DNA of 64,000 bases from Lachnospiraceae bacterium. GTDB lineage: Bacteria; Bacillota; Clostridia; Lachnospirales; Lachnospiraceae. The stretch is taken from positions 186,001 through 250,000 of the forward strand of contig CABJBM010000003.1 in NCBI GenBank assembly GCA_902363835.1. Direction: 5' to 3'. The translations under genes and the position numbers were made by a program. The notes under the pieces were generated by a model. The model was not told where the DNA came from and did no database searches. It saw only the letters and a program-made list of their open reading frames with translations. Below are positions 1 through 7,978 of this stretch, piece after piece. Position 1 is the stretch's first letter; every line of letters begins with the position of its first letter.

Positions 1-162
1 TGTGTTAACCCACCTAAAATGAGGATACTTTTTCCCATTGTTGCTATCATAAACGGTCATGTTTTCAGGAACAAAAACACTCTTTAAACTTTCCAATGCT
101 TTTGCAAAATTCTCTTTTCTAATGATAAAATTGCTATCAGTCATTTCTATACAATATCCCAT
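1..162 (-). CDS. Partial small phage protein
   Basis: The first 54 codons are visible (MGYCIEMTDSNFIIRKEN...) and the gene continues past the left edge. The ATG follows an AGAGAGG ribosome binding site by about seven bases. The opening resembles a family of short conserved phage proteins of Clostridia that begin MGY and carry a KKEN-type segment; I know no function for that family. It is the last gene in this window of the minus-strand series. Confidence 0.6.
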   Translation of the reverse strand, partial: MGYCIEMTDSNFIIRKENFAKALESLKSVFVPENMTVYDSNNGKKYPHFRWVNT

Positions 163-210
163 ATTGTTTACCTCTCTTATTTTGTTTATCTGAATAAAAG
201 GTTTGTTTTA

Positions 211-374
211 TTACATTTTTTCAATTGTAACCTTGTACGTATCTCCCACACTCGTACCTACTCCTAATAGTTCATCTAGTGCAGCAACTACATCGGCAGA
301 AAACTATGTTCGTCTGTATTAAAAACCCAATCATTAAAATCATGAACCACCGTACCAATTACTTCTGTTTTCAT
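211..374 (-). pseudogene. Frameshifted small gene
   Basis: A good GGAGG site and ATG open a frame (MKTEVIGTVVHDFN...) that stops after 28 codons at a TAG. A neighbouring frame carries the obvious continuation (DVVAALDELLG...VTIEKM) to position 211. Adding one base in the short A run (T run on the coding strand) near 299-303 would join the two into a roughly 54-residue protein. The ending resembles the small protein at 45650-45799, which also has DDVVLEALDEA followed by a short beta-like tail. It is either a real one-base loss or a homopolymer sequencing error. Confidence 0.6.
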
Positions 375-400
375 TTATTTCCTCCAATCAAACTTAAAGT

Positions 401-610
401 CTAGTCGCAATTAAAATTCCACCAGCAATCACTATCTGAAACTTCCTCGATTCTAAGATTTGTATGACCTTCAATAATTCTTTTATCGTTTTCAGTTGGA
501 TTATTTATCATTCTTTCTAATGCTACATTCGCATCTTCCAACGATTTACCGCATACACAAACCAAACAATCATCAAATCTTTCCGTATCACCTTTTATAA
601 TATATTCTAT
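401..610 (-). CDS. Small protein with ATA start codon
   Basis: A 69-codon open frame (EYIIKGDTERFDDCLVCV...) ends at TAG at 401. No ATG, GTG or TTG lies near its 5' end, but an ATA sits seven bases behind an AGAGGTG Shine-Dalgarno and an in-frame stop lies just upstream, so ATA is the only plausible start. The product is acidic with a CLVCVC cluster and a C-terminal CWW. Function unknown. It may be translated weakly from AUA or be an ATG-to-ATA mutant. Confidence 0.5.
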   Translation of the reverse strand: MEYIIKGDTERFDDCLVCVCGKSLEDANVALERMINNPTENDKRIIEGHTNLRIEEVSDSDCWWNFNCD

Positions 611-648
611 TTTGGTTCACCTCTTTTCATATTAAAAGTATTATTTCA

Positions 649-1950
649 TTAGAACAAGTCACATCCTGATTTTTTAAAATCATCTATATACTTATCCCAT
701 TGTTCATTGTCAATATAATGCATTTTCATTAAACATGTTTTACAATAAAACTTATTTGTATTTCTTCCATGCAGTTTCATATTCATTCCCAATACCTGCT
801 TATCCTTAATTTTCTTTATTTTTCCGGATTGTGTTTTACATTCATTCGCACAATACTTATTGAAATATTTTTCAGCAATGTCATATTTGAGATTGTTATA
901 TTGAGCAAATTCTTCTATAACTTCTTTTGTGGGATCATCTCTATAAACACCGCCATTCCACGCTTGTGTCAGATATTCTTTAAGAGTACAATTCATCACA
1001 ATCCATTTCTCATTTTCAATAAAATCTTTCTCTAATATACTTCTCCATCTATCATACGATTTTGAATACCAATACTTGTCCAGTACCCATGTGGATTTGT
1101 TATAATATGGACAAGCTACATGGCAACCACATCTGCTATATCCCTTTTTATATTTAAGATTGATATCAATATTTCTCCACAACGTATATAGCCAAATATC
1201 TAATTCTGTCCATTTTCTAATAGGAAGAATCCCTTGCCATTTCGTATTTCCCCACTCTGATTCATTTATCCATTCATCTGTATATCCACTTCTAGTAGCA
1301 GACTCTTCGTTTCTCATACCCATCCACATTAAATACGGATGTTCGTGTTCTAACTTCGAAACCATAACTCCTACTTTAAAAATCCTACAACAGAATCTTG
1401 AAAATCTTGTTGGTATCATATGGTCTGATGCAACATATTGATAAAATCCTTTATCTGGATTCATAATTTCACAATTAGGAAAATATTTAACCATCTTATA
1501 CGTATCAGCACAATCAAGAGATGTGTTATTAAAAATTGCCTTAATGTTAGGATATAAAGATCTTACAAGATGAGATACAACCATAGAATCTTTTCCCATT
1601 GATACAGGAATTAGCGAATCATGTCCTTTATATTTCTCCATTTTATCTTTGATTAAATTTAAAGAATCTGATTCTATGTTTTCTAAGTGTTCCTTATTTA
1701 ACTCAATAAGGTCATTCCAACTTGCTAATTCAATATCGTTAATATCCCTATAATCCTTTGCTTTACTTAAATGTAACGTTTCCAAGTCATTACTAATATT
1801 AATCCGGTAAAATTTATGTATATTGCCTTGTTTATCAAAGCCTTTAATTATTTGCCTATCTAACCAAAAATAACCTTCCTTTAGATCTAATAGTTTTTCA
1901 CCAGTGGTATCTCGTAGGAATGTGAGATATTCATTAAATATTGGATTCAC
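649..1950 (-). CDS. PP-loop (PAPS reductase-like) family protein
   Basis: The 433-residue product has a PP-loop nucleotide-binding motif (SMGKDS, residues 117-122) and a downstream GMRNEESATRS segment (about 211-221) typical of phosphoadenosine phosphosulfate reductase/ATP pyrophosphatase-like proteins. A Cys-rich region (CGCHVAC near 274-280) and C-terminal Cys pairs (CANEC, CKTC) suggest a metal site. Members usually adenylate a substrate; related phage proteins are often linked to nucleic-acid sulfur or base modification, but the substrate cannot be read here. The start is GTG, with AGGTG a few bases upstream. A 120-base gap separates it from the next gene upstream. Confidence 0.75.
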   Translation of the reverse strand: MNPIFNEYLTFLRDTTGEKLLDLKEGYFWLDRQIIKGFDKQGNIHKFYRINISNDLETLHLSKAKDYRDINDIELASWNDLIELNKEHLENIESDSLNLIKDKMEKYKGHDSLIPVSMGKDSMVVSHLVRSLYPNIKAIFNNTSLDCADTYKMVKYFPNCEIMNPDKGFYQYVASDHMIPTRFSRFCCRIFKVGVMVSKLEHEHPYLMWMGMRNEESATRSGYTDEWINESEWGNTKWQGILPIRKWTELDIWLYTLWRNIDINLKYKKGYSRCGCHVACPYYNKSTWVLDKYWYSKSYDRWRSILEKDFIENEKWIVMNCTLKEYLTQAWNGGVYRDDPTKEVIEEFAQYNNLKYDIAEKYFNKYCANECKTQSGKIKKIKDKQVLGMNMKLHGRNTNKFYCKTCLMKMHYIDNEQWDKYIDDFKKSGCDLF

Positions 1951-2072
1951 TCAACACCTGAGTGCAATGTACATTACTTTTTAACTAGTATTATCTTTCC
2001 CTTTCTTTGTTTTTGACGTTTGCAACCGTCAGTTTATTTTATAAATTAAGATGAAACGTTACTTTCATTTCA

Positions 2073-2225
2073 TTACTTACACACATAACCATATGTCCTT
2101 GTTCCATCTTTATTATTTATAAATTGTCTAAAGGAATATATTGCTTTGAGTGGAGTCGGGCCTCCGGCCCCTCCACAGTAATACTCATTCGGATATGGTT
2201 CATAATACTTATATCTTCTTCTCAT
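2073..2225 (-). CDS. Small Tyr/Gly-rich protein (50 aa)
   Basis: ATG follows GAGG by six bases and the frame runs MRRRYKYYEPYPNEYYCGGAGG... for 50 codons. It shares a YCGG(A/T)-Gly-rich segment with the next gene upstream (2244-2456), so the pair may be related. A very GC-rich inverted repeat (about 2151-2178) lies inside the codons for the GGAGGP stretch. Function unknown. Confidence 0.55.
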   Translation of the reverse strand: MRRRYKYYEPYPNEYYCGGAGGPTPLKAIYSFRQFINNKDGTRTYGYVCK

Positions 2226-2243
2226 TTTTTATCCTCATTAATA

Positions 2244-2456
2244 TCACCCTAACCCTCCATCACCATGGTATCCATCGGTACCGCCACAATATCCTGGATA
2301 CCACTTAGCTGGTTTTAATGTTTCGTAATTTTGTGTAATGTATGTAGGTGTATAATCACTGTCGTCTTCAGATGTTTCTTCTCTGGTTATTTTTTCAATC
2401 AGATTCCCGTCCTTATCAAACTTTTCTGTAGTTTCTTTAATTGTTGTTTTTACCAT
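2244..2456 (-). CDS. Small acidic Gly-tailed protein
   Basis: The 70-residue protein begins MVKTTIKETTEKFDKDGN, a charged beta-rich start, and ends with a Gly/Tyr-rich tail (YCGGTDGYHGDGG). A similar FDK(D/N)GN element occurs in the small gene at 57517-57732. ATG follows an AGGAG site. No recognised domain; it sits in a run of small phage genes. Confidence 0.6.
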   Translation of the reverse strand: MVKTTIKETTEKFDKDGNLIEKITREETSEDDSDYTPTYITQNYETLKPAKWYPGYCGGTDGYHGDGGLG

Positions 2457-2474
2457 TATCTATTCTCCTTTTCG

Positions 2475-3188
2475 TCAATATTCGCTCCAATCAATCTTCA
2501 CATATTCCTTATAACAAGGATAATATGTAGTGGTTCCTGTCTGCTCTTTACACCAATCATCAAGTGCTTTTTGCAAACTTCCATAATCACAATTTCCGCT
2601 TGCATCTTCGTGTAATTCATCACATGCATTTTCAATTATGTAGTCAGCATCAATACTGATTTCTTGTACAGAACATACCCATAACACTTGTGGTTTAACA
2701 ATATTTTTATCTTTAGAATTATTCCATTCAAACGAATATCCTTCAAAGAAATCATCCGTAGAATCGTAATATTCTTCAAATTCCTCGCAGTAAAGCATCG
2801 TTTTTACATCAGATTCCTGAACTTCTTTCGCTTTAGATATTGTCTCGTTCCACTTGACAATTCTCTCTTCTTCGGCTTTTTTGAAACCCTCACATTCACA
2901 ATGATGGTACGACTGTTGCTTGAATGGCTCACCACAATATTTACACAACCTCTGAACACCGTTATAACAGCTTGGACAGAAAGATAATGCTTGGTGTCTG
3001 TATGGAAAACGTTCTATCTTGGACGTTTCAGATATATCTCCGTGTACTCCATAAACATTATTCTCTAATCTCATGCCTAAACCGAGACAAGCAGGACAGA
3101 TACGTTCATCTTCTTGTAAGTCTTTAATTAGGTCTTTGGGAAATATTTTTTTAATTGTTTCTTCTATATTAATTATTACTTGGTTTAT
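2475..3188 (-). CDS. Zinc-ribbon protein with ATA start codon
   Basis: The obvious ATG at 3074 would cut a zinc ribbon in half: the upstream in-frame codons encode ERICPACLGLG, which pairs with CPSC, CKYC and HHCEC further on. The frame stays open to an ATA at 3188, eight bases behind a perfect AAGGAGG. From there the protein is 237 residues, with a Cys-rich N-terminal half and an acidic C-terminal half. Function unknown; it is probably a metal-binding phage accessory protein. Translation from AUA is inferred from reading-frame conservation and ribosome-site spacing. Confidence 0.65.
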   Translation of the reverse strand: MNQVIINIEETIKKIFPKDLIKDLQEDERICPACLGLGMRLENNVYGVHGDISETSKIERFPYRHQALSFCPSCYNGVQRLCKYCGEPFKQQSYHHCECEGFKKAEEERIVKWNETISKAKEVQESDVKTMLYCEEFEEYYDSTDDFFEGYSFEWNNSKDKNIVKPQVLWVCSVQEISIDADYIIENACDELHEDASGNCDYGSLQKALDDWCKEQTGTTTYYPCYKEYVKIDWSEY

Positions 3189-3203
3189 TTTACTTACCTC
3201 CTT

Positions 3204-3581
3204 TTAGCTAATTGTGCAATACCATAACCATAAAATTTGAATCATATGCAATAATTGATCTGTGATAAGATTTATTGTTTTATTGTTTGCTTTTTCGTTA
3301 TCTATGAACATATGTAAAAGTATGTTTCCAACAAACAATACTGGCAGTATTGAACCGCCAAATACAATTGTATAAATTGTTGGTGGTAATGAAATCATAA
3401 AAGTCCAACTAAAACTATGCATAAATAGTGCGGCTATATAATCATGTGAATACATCTTGTCTGGAGCATTTGATTTCCACCACGACTTCTGCTTTGCAGA
3501 TGCTAACCAGCCTTGTAAATAGTAGTCATCTACAATGTGGCAAAATATCATAGTTATAAGTAAAATTATTTTTATTGTCAT
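3204..3581 (-). CDS. DUF3307-like membrane protein
   Basis: The 125-residue protein is hydrophobic with about four membrane segments. It carries the early CHIVDDYYLQGWLASAKQ segment and a later HDYIAALFMHSFSW, the His/Asp pattern of the DUF3307 family of phage and plasmid inner-membrane proteins. ATG follows an AGGAG site. The family's biochemical role is unknown to me. Confidence 0.6.
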   Translation of the reverse strand: MTIKIILLITMIFCHIVDDYYLQGWLASAKQKSWWKSNAPDKMYSHDYIAALFMHSFSWTFMISLPPTIYTIVFGGSILPVLFVGNILLHMFIDNEKANNKTINLITDQLLHMIQILWLWYCTIS

Positions 3582-3620
3582 TAATTATTCTCCTTTAAAA
3601 TCGTCATTTAATAGGTTATT

Positions 3621-4655
3621 TTACACGGATTCACAAAATATTTTTGCCTTGATTTCTTGTGACAGTGTTGCTACTTTCAAGAATTCAATTTTGTCTTCAA
3701 CTCTACTCAATGACTTTGCATATTTAATTTGATATTTCTCTGGTAGCCTAGCGGCTTCTTTGTACGATCTCCACATGTTGCCCAATATACTAAGAATAAT
3801 TTCTAAAATCTCATCACTCTTTACATATTCAACGTGTCTGATAAGAAATTGACCAACATCACCCTTCATATTTTTCTTATCTATAGATGTGTTCTCTACA
3901 AGAATTTTAATTACTTCACCACTTAGTTCCTGATATTCATCAATCTTTGAAAATTTGTATCCATTATTAAAGCCGCTGCCAGAACTCATCTCTTTAGCCA
4001 TTTTTAACGCATATTCTTTAGAATTTAAAAGTGGATTTCTTAACACAAACTGCCATGGGATCTCACTATAACTGGTATAGTTGAATGGATTTTGTGCGTG
4101 TCTATAAGTCCAAAACCTTAAATTTCCCTTGTAATTAGAACCATTACAATTAACATGACTCCCCATTCTTTCAAAGAATTTGTCCAATGTTACTTTATCC
4201 CATTCGTGAGGAAGTATTACAGATGAATCATAAGGAACTTCTACACCCGCATAATTCAGTATCTTCAATATCTGTTCTCTGTCTTTATAATAATTTACAT
4301 ACAAACTCCAATGGAGAGGGCAGTCGTGGGTATCTTCATGAAATGTCTTTTCAAATAAATCAGAGATTAAACTTTCAACATTTTCTTTTGTAATTCTTGG
4401 TAAGATAATTTCCGCAACATCATTTGCTCTATGTAATTTTGTGTTCTCCAACTCCAAAGACTTGATTTTTAACTTCAATTCTAATAATTCTTTTTCTTTC
4501 TTTTCGGCGCTATTTTTGTAATACTCTAAATCTGATTTTATATCTTTCCTGACGCTATCCATTAAATAAGATTTTAGTTCTTCCATTTTCTCATCAAATT
4601 CACTTGGTTCATTATAAAAATCGCCTTCATAATAATCTGGTGGATAATTGTGCAT
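3621..4655 (-). CDS. Coiled-coil hypothetical protein
   Basis: The 344-residue protein has an acidic Tyr-rich start, a long coiled coil at about residues 25-75 (EKKEKELLELKLKIKSLELEN), and a globular C-terminal part with helical repeats and several aromatic/His positions (HDCPLHWSLYVNYY). I do not recognise the family. ATG is preceded by AAGGAG. Residues resembling helical solenoid repeats suggest a protein-protein interaction role, but that is a guess. Confidence 0.6.
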   Translation of the reverse strand: MHNYPPDYYEGDFYNEPSEFDEKMEELKSYLMDSVRKDIKSDLEYYKNSAEKKEKELLELKLKIKSLELENTKLHRANDVAEIILPRITKENVESLISDLFEKTFHEDTHDCPLHWSLYVNYYKDREQILKILNYAGVEVPYDSSVILPHEWDKVTLDKFFERMGSHVNCNGSNYKGNLRFWTYRHAQNPFNYTSYSEIPWQFVLRNPLLNSKEYALKMAKEMSSGSGFNNGYKFSKIDEYQELSGEVIKILVENTSIDKKNMKGDVGQFLIRHVEYVKSDEILEIILSILGNMWRSYKEAARLPEKYQIKYAKSLSRVEDKIEFLKVATLSQEIKAKIFCESV

Positions 4656-4673
4656 ATCTATTCTCCTTCTTAA

Positions 4674-4994
4674 TTATTTTGTAATTCCAACACTGCTTAA
4701 TTCAACACTTGTAATCTTGTCTCTGGTAAACTTAACTGATTCGGAGGTTCCGCCATGCCATAGTACACCAACTGTCTTTATGTATGGATTTTCTCCATCA
4801 TCAACTAATTCAACCTCCTGTGTAATACCGACAACCGTAGAACTGCCGTCATCATTAATAATTTCAATGGGTAGTCCTATTCCTCTTTTCACAGCTTCTT
4901 CCCATGATTCTCTTGTGTAGATATTGCCGTTGAGGTCTGGCTTATCGAAATGACAAGGGATTTCAAATGTTACTTTTACATTCTCTTTTCTCAA
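4674..4994 (-). CDS. Hypothetical protein, possible protease-family fragment
   Basis: The 106-residue protein starts at TTG, one base after the previous gene's TAA, behind GGGAG. The segment FDKPDLNGNIYTRESWEEA resembles the start of phage prohead-protease-like proteins, but the His/Ser catalytic region is absent and length is well below that family. It is probably a small beta-barrel protein. Translationally coupled to the gene at 4995-5201. Confidence 0.5.
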   Translation of the reverse strand: MRKENVKVTFEIPCHFDKPDLNGNIYTRESWEEAVKRGIGLPIEIINDDGSSTVVGITQEVELVDDGENPYIKTVGVLWHGGTSESVKFTRDKITSVELSSVGITK

Positions 4995-5201
4995 TTATGT
5001 ATTCTCCCTCTCAAACTTGTCACATGAGTAATCCATTTCACAACATGTACATTTTTTTAATTTACAATCTATCAACCCATTAACCATATAGTCACCTTTT
5101 CCGCTGTCATTGCCTCCCCACTCAACAAATTCAGTAGCAAAACGTTGATTTTCTGCAAATATACATTCTCCACAAACGCCTTCTGGGTAATAATCATCCA
5201 T
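4995..5201 (-). CDS. Cys-rich small protein
   Basis: The 68-residue protein has two Cys pairs in the first third and four more near the end (CGEC, CKLKKCTCCEMDYSC), which suggests one or two zinc sites. It directly precedes and nearly overlaps the gene at 4674-4994. Function unknown. Confidence 0.55.
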   Translation of the reverse strand: MDDYYPEGVCGECIFAENQRFATEFVEWGGNDSGKGDYMVNGLIDCKLKKCTCCEMDYSCDKFERENT

Positions 5202-5220
5202 TCCTATACCTCCAATAAAA

Positions 5221-5958
5221 TCATTCTTTCAACTGTTTATATGTAAATAACTTTTCTGTTCTAACATTTTGGTCATCATTTTTATTTTTATTACTATTTA
5301 ATAATGTTTTTACTTCTTTTTGCCAAATACATTCAAATTCATCTGGCATTGAATATTCACTAATTAAAACGGTATTATATATGCTTGCAACTTTTACCCA
5401 ACTATAGAATTCCTCATATGGAAACTGTTCAGTTTTATATTTTGTAGTACCTTTATACGGTATGTCACAGTAAATAACATACCCTTTGATTTTATCTAGT
5501 GGTAAATCTTGAAAACTGATATTTTTAAAGTTTACGTCTAATATATTTGGAATCTGCTTTTTTAAGTTATTAATAGCCCCACACGACCATTTTCCACTAT
5601 TATCATCTTTTGAGTCTCTGGCATATCCACCAAAATATTTAGCTCCGAAACTTGCACAAAATCCGACCAACCCCTGATACCAATCAGGATATTTTTCTTT
5701 GTTCTGTTGAACCATTTTATATTCATCTTCTAAAATTCTTTCAGGTAAATCGGCACTATGCCCTTGTGAATACTGAAGCAGTGCTATTAATTGCTTATGA
5801 ACATCACAGCCAATTCTTTTATTGCATTTAATTTTATCAATCATGTTGGCGCCTCCAACAAATGGCTCTAAATACCCATTTGTGTCGTTTGTAATATAGG
5901 ATTGAATAATTGGTGCCAACTCTTTACTTAATTTGTTTTTACTTCCAACGTATCTCAA
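5221..5958 (-). CDS. DNA N6-adenine methyltransferase (Dam/D12 class)
   Basis: The product (245 aa) begins MRYVGSKNKL, has the SAM-binding EPFVGG motif (residues 31-36) and a catalytic DIPY (about 165-168), a variant of the DPPY motif. This is the D12 class of adenine-N6 DNA methylases, which transfer a methyl group from SAM to adenine in short sites. As a phage orphan methylase it likely protects the genome from host restriction or marks regulatory sites. The start is TTG with only a weak upstream site, so translation may be poor. A 540-base intergenic region lies upstream. Confidence 0.85.
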   Translation of the reverse strand: MRYVGSKNKLSKELAPIIQSYITNDTNGYLEPFVGGANMIDKIKCNKRIGCDVHKQLIALLQYSQGHSADLPERILEDEYKMVQQNKEKYPDWYQGLVGFCASFGAKYFGGYARDSKDDNSGKWSCGAINNLKKQIPNILDVNFKNISFQDLPLDKIKGYVIYCDIPYKGTTKYKTEQFPYEEFYSWVKVASIYNTVLISEYSMPDEFECIWQKEVKTLLNSNKNKNDDQNVRTEKLFTYKQLKE

Positions 5959-6226
5959 ATATTATTACCAGAAAGGTAGAATTCTTTTGGTCGCGACACC
6001 TTTATTCCTTTCTGTTTTCTTTTACCTTGAAATTTTCATTTCATGTATTCTTATTTTCTTAATAAATCTTTAATTTTAATAACATATTTACATTATTAAT
6101 AATTATTGATACAATAGATTTAATTCTTGATTTAGGCAGTCCTAAAAAAAGACTTATGTCTAGGTTTTGTGATCGTGTGCTAAACGTGTGCGGTAACAAA
6201 ATTACGGTCAAGAAGGGAGGTGCCAT
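5959..6226. other. A+T-rich intergenic region
   Basis: This stretch separates the minus-strand methylase from the plus-strand peptide gene. It contains only A/T-rich sequence and a small imperfect repeat around GGTCGCGACACC (about 5989-6000). I see no long frame and no clear consensus promoter; a TTGATT near 6128 with loose -10 candidates could serve the plus-strand peptide. Confidence 0.4.
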
Positions 6227-6289
6227 ATGAAAGAGGATATAATGTTCCTGGCGCTTCTAATAGTTTACGAAATAGTTTGTAAACTGTAG
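6227..6289 (+). CDS. Type I toxin-like membrane peptide (20 aa)
   Basis: On the plus strand, against its neighbours, an ATG sits seven bases behind a strong AAGGGAGG. It encodes a 20-residue peptide with a charged start (MKED), a hydrophobic core (IMFLALLIVYEIV) and a basic end (CKL). It is followed within six bases by a strong GC-rich hairpin. Short single-pass peptides with strong ribosome sites and adjacent terminators are the form of type I toxins and holin-like toxins. The matching antisense RNA is not identified. An inverted repeat AGTTTAC/GTAAACT lies inside the frame. Confidence 0.5.
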   Translation: MKEDIMFLALLIVYEIVCKL

Positions 6290-6294
6290 GATTT

Positions 6295-6312
6295 GGGCGG
6301 GTTAAACCCGCC
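6295..6312 (+). terminator. Hairpin after the toxin-like peptide
   Basis: GGCGGGTT/AACCCGCC forms a GC-rich stem with a short loop directly after the peptide stop codon. The following TTATCC is only a weak U tract, so termination could be partial. Confidence 0.5.
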
Positions 6313-6500
6313 TTATCCTATACCAATGAAAGCGGAGTTTCAATGCTAAATCGTTACCATATATAGTGTTTTATCGTATTACCAACTACTATATACAGTG
6401 TTCATATTTTTATTTCTTTAACTATTTTTGAGATTTTAATGAATTTTTGATTGAATTTATGTAAAACTTCTTGTCAGAATAATAACCTCCAAATTATTAT

Positions 6501-6707
6501 TTACCGACTTAAATCTACGCCATAACAATTATCATAATTCTCTAATTCCCAGGGATCTAATGGCGTGGTATACAGACCATCACGAATCAAGAAGAGAATG
6601 TCCATAGAATCCTTATACTGGCTGTCACTCCCTTTGTTGATTTCGTTTTGTGCAAGCTGCTTTATAATAGCACTCGCTTTTTTGTTTGCATCTGATAATT
6701 TAATCAT
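6501..6707 (-). CDS. Small helical protein
   Basis: The 68-residue protein (MIKLSDANKKASAIIKQLAQ...) has an amphipathic helical first half and a C-terminal PWELENYDNC segment. An AAGGA site precedes the ATG. The approximately 200 bases downstream (to 6289) are A/T-rich and hold nothing I can identify on this strand. Function unknown. Confidence 0.55.
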   Translation of the reverse strand: MIKLSDANKKASAIIKQLAQNEINKGSDSQYKDSMDILFLIRDGLYTTPLDPWELENYDNCYGVDLSR

Positions 6708-6755
6708 TTATTGCAGTCCTTTCTATGGTAAACTCTGGCTTTAATTTTCTCAGAA

Positions 6756-6932
6756 TCATACTTTTCGCTTCTCCTCACTGTTGTAAATTTCAATTACGTA
6801 TCCGATAAAATATATACTACTAGATATCATCAACATGATAGACGCCTCTTTAAAATTTGAACATAGTAATTTACTTAAACCAGCTCCAAATATACAGCCT
6901 CCTAATATAGAAATTGCTGTCCTCGTTTTCTT
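6756..6932 (-). CDS. Small membrane protein with AAG in start position
   Basis: A 58-codon frame encodes KTRTAISILGGCIFGAGLSK and two hydrophobic segments, then a charged tail (YNSEEKRKV), a typical small membrane protein. A perfect GAGGAGG is followed after four bases by AAG AAA ACG, where ATG AAA ACG would be expected. No alternative start fits. A T-to-A change of the start codon would silence the gene, or initiation occurs at an unusual codon. Confidence 0.45.
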   Translation of the reverse strand, partial: KKTRTAISILGGCIFGAGLSKLLCSNFKEASIMLMISSSIYFIGYVIEIYNSEEKRKV

Positions 6933-6959
6933 AAAACCTCCTCTCTTGAAACACAGATT

Positions 6960-7871
6960 TTAACCAAAAATTTCTGGCTTTACATTTTTAATCTTGTTAA
7001 TGGTGAGGCTGTTAAGTGTTTTAAAATCCAATTTTGGATTGCGAAACTTTTTTACAATATTCCACATTTCCTCACAAATCAACTCATGATAAATTGTATT
7101 TAATAATTGCGGAATCATTTTAGAGTTCCATTCGCCTTTTACATTTACAATCTTAGAATATTCTTTCTCCACAAATGCACCCGTGACAAATTCATCAACA
7201 ACTTCTTGCTCTACCATTTTATTTTCAACGGTAGGAGCCCCCATCGTCTTATGATGTTTTTCTTTGAATTCTGATGAAACGATCTTTGCCCAGGTCTGTC
7301 TTCCGTATCTGTTATAAAAATCGTAATTTTTAATGACAATACCCTCGCCGGTTCCGGTTCCATCTTTGATAAGGAATGTATTGTTTTCTAACTCTTTAAT
7401 AAAATTGTCATAGGTTCCATTTTTGATGATTTTTAATGGAGCCAAATACTCTAAGTTGAACTCTTCCAACAATGGTTTATAGATGTCATATGGAATATAT
7501 TCCAGACCCGTTTCTTTCTCATCGCTATCTACACAAACATCGAATATGTAAAATTTTCGCCATGCATCATCTCTATATGTTTTTAGCGAATGAGGAACTA
7601 ACCACTCTCCAAATAATCTATGAGTAGGATGCTTCTTTAAATATGAAGCAATTGCATCATTTTTTGAGATTGAATTGTAAAAACCAGCGTTATCATTTTC
7701 TAACGTCAATTCTCTGTTTCGGCTACCTGCTTTTAGTTCGCCATTTTCATTCAACCACACACTTGAATTTGTCCCGTCAATTTTGGGAAATATATAGCAC
7801 ACCCCCATCTCAATATCATTTACCTCTGAATTACCAAATCTTTCTACATGCTGATATCTTTTAAACTCCAT
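6960..7871 (-). CDS. RNA ligase, T4 Rnl2-like
   Basis: The 303-residue protein contains the nucleotidyltransferase series of Rnl2-type RNA ligases: KIDGTN with the nucleophile Lys at about 30, FGEWLVPH (87-94), FYIFDV (107-112), GEGIVIKNY (175-183) and QTWAKIV (192-198). These enzymes use ATP to seal nicks in RNA, often repairing tRNAs cut by host anticodon nucleases during phage exclusion. A degraded tRNA-like sequence lies directly upstream on the same strand. ATG follows a GGAGAAAG site. All key motifs look intact. Confidence 0.9.
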   Translation of the reverse strand: MEFKRYQHVERFGNSEVNDIEMGVCYIFPKIDGTNSSVWLNENGELKAGSRNRELTLENDNAGFYNSISKNDAIASYLKKHPTHRLFGEWLVPHSLKTYRDDAWRKFYIFDVCVDSDEKETGLEYIPYDIYKPLLEEFNLEYLAPLKIIKNGTYDNFIKELENNTFLIKDGTGTGEGIVIKNYDFYNRYGRQTWAKIVSSEFKEKHHKTMGAPTVENKMVEQEVVDEFVTGAFVEKEYSKIVNVKGEWNSKMIPQLLNTIYHELICEEMWNIVKKFRNPKLDFKTLNSLTINKIKNVKPEIFG

Positions 7872-7899
7872 TTACTTTCTCCTTTTCAATTTTTAGAAA

Positions 7900-7970
7900 T
7901 GTAGACGATAGGACTCGAACCTACCGCCACATGAAACTCGTATTTCCTTGCTCAATTACTAATTCTCTAT
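7900..7970 (-). pseudogene. Degraded tRNA remnant
   Basis: On the minus strand a convincing T-arm (GTAGG, TTCGAGT loop, CCTAT) is followed by an acceptor-like CGTCTAC-A. No matching 5' acceptor (GTAGACG) is found upstream; only a four-base match (TAGA) and a poor D-arm are present. It looks like the 3' half of a former phage tRNA gene lying between the GIY-YIG endonuclease and the RNA ligase. Confidence 0.4.
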
Positions 7971-7978
7971 TTATTCGA

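Noticed and set aside
769..1441. Long plus-strand frames inside minus-strand genes
   Set aside because: They lack ribosome sites and protein-like composition and are shadows of the coding strand.
2151..2178. Terminator
   Set aside because: The GC-rich hairpin lies inside the codons of a Gly-rich small gene and has no U tract.
4674..4994. Prohead protease
   Set aside because: Only a short N-terminal similarity; length and catalytic residues are missing and there are no other structural genes.
7900..7970. Functional tRNA
   Set aside because: The T-arm is good but the acceptor 5' strand and D-arm do not match; only the 3' half looks like a tRNA.
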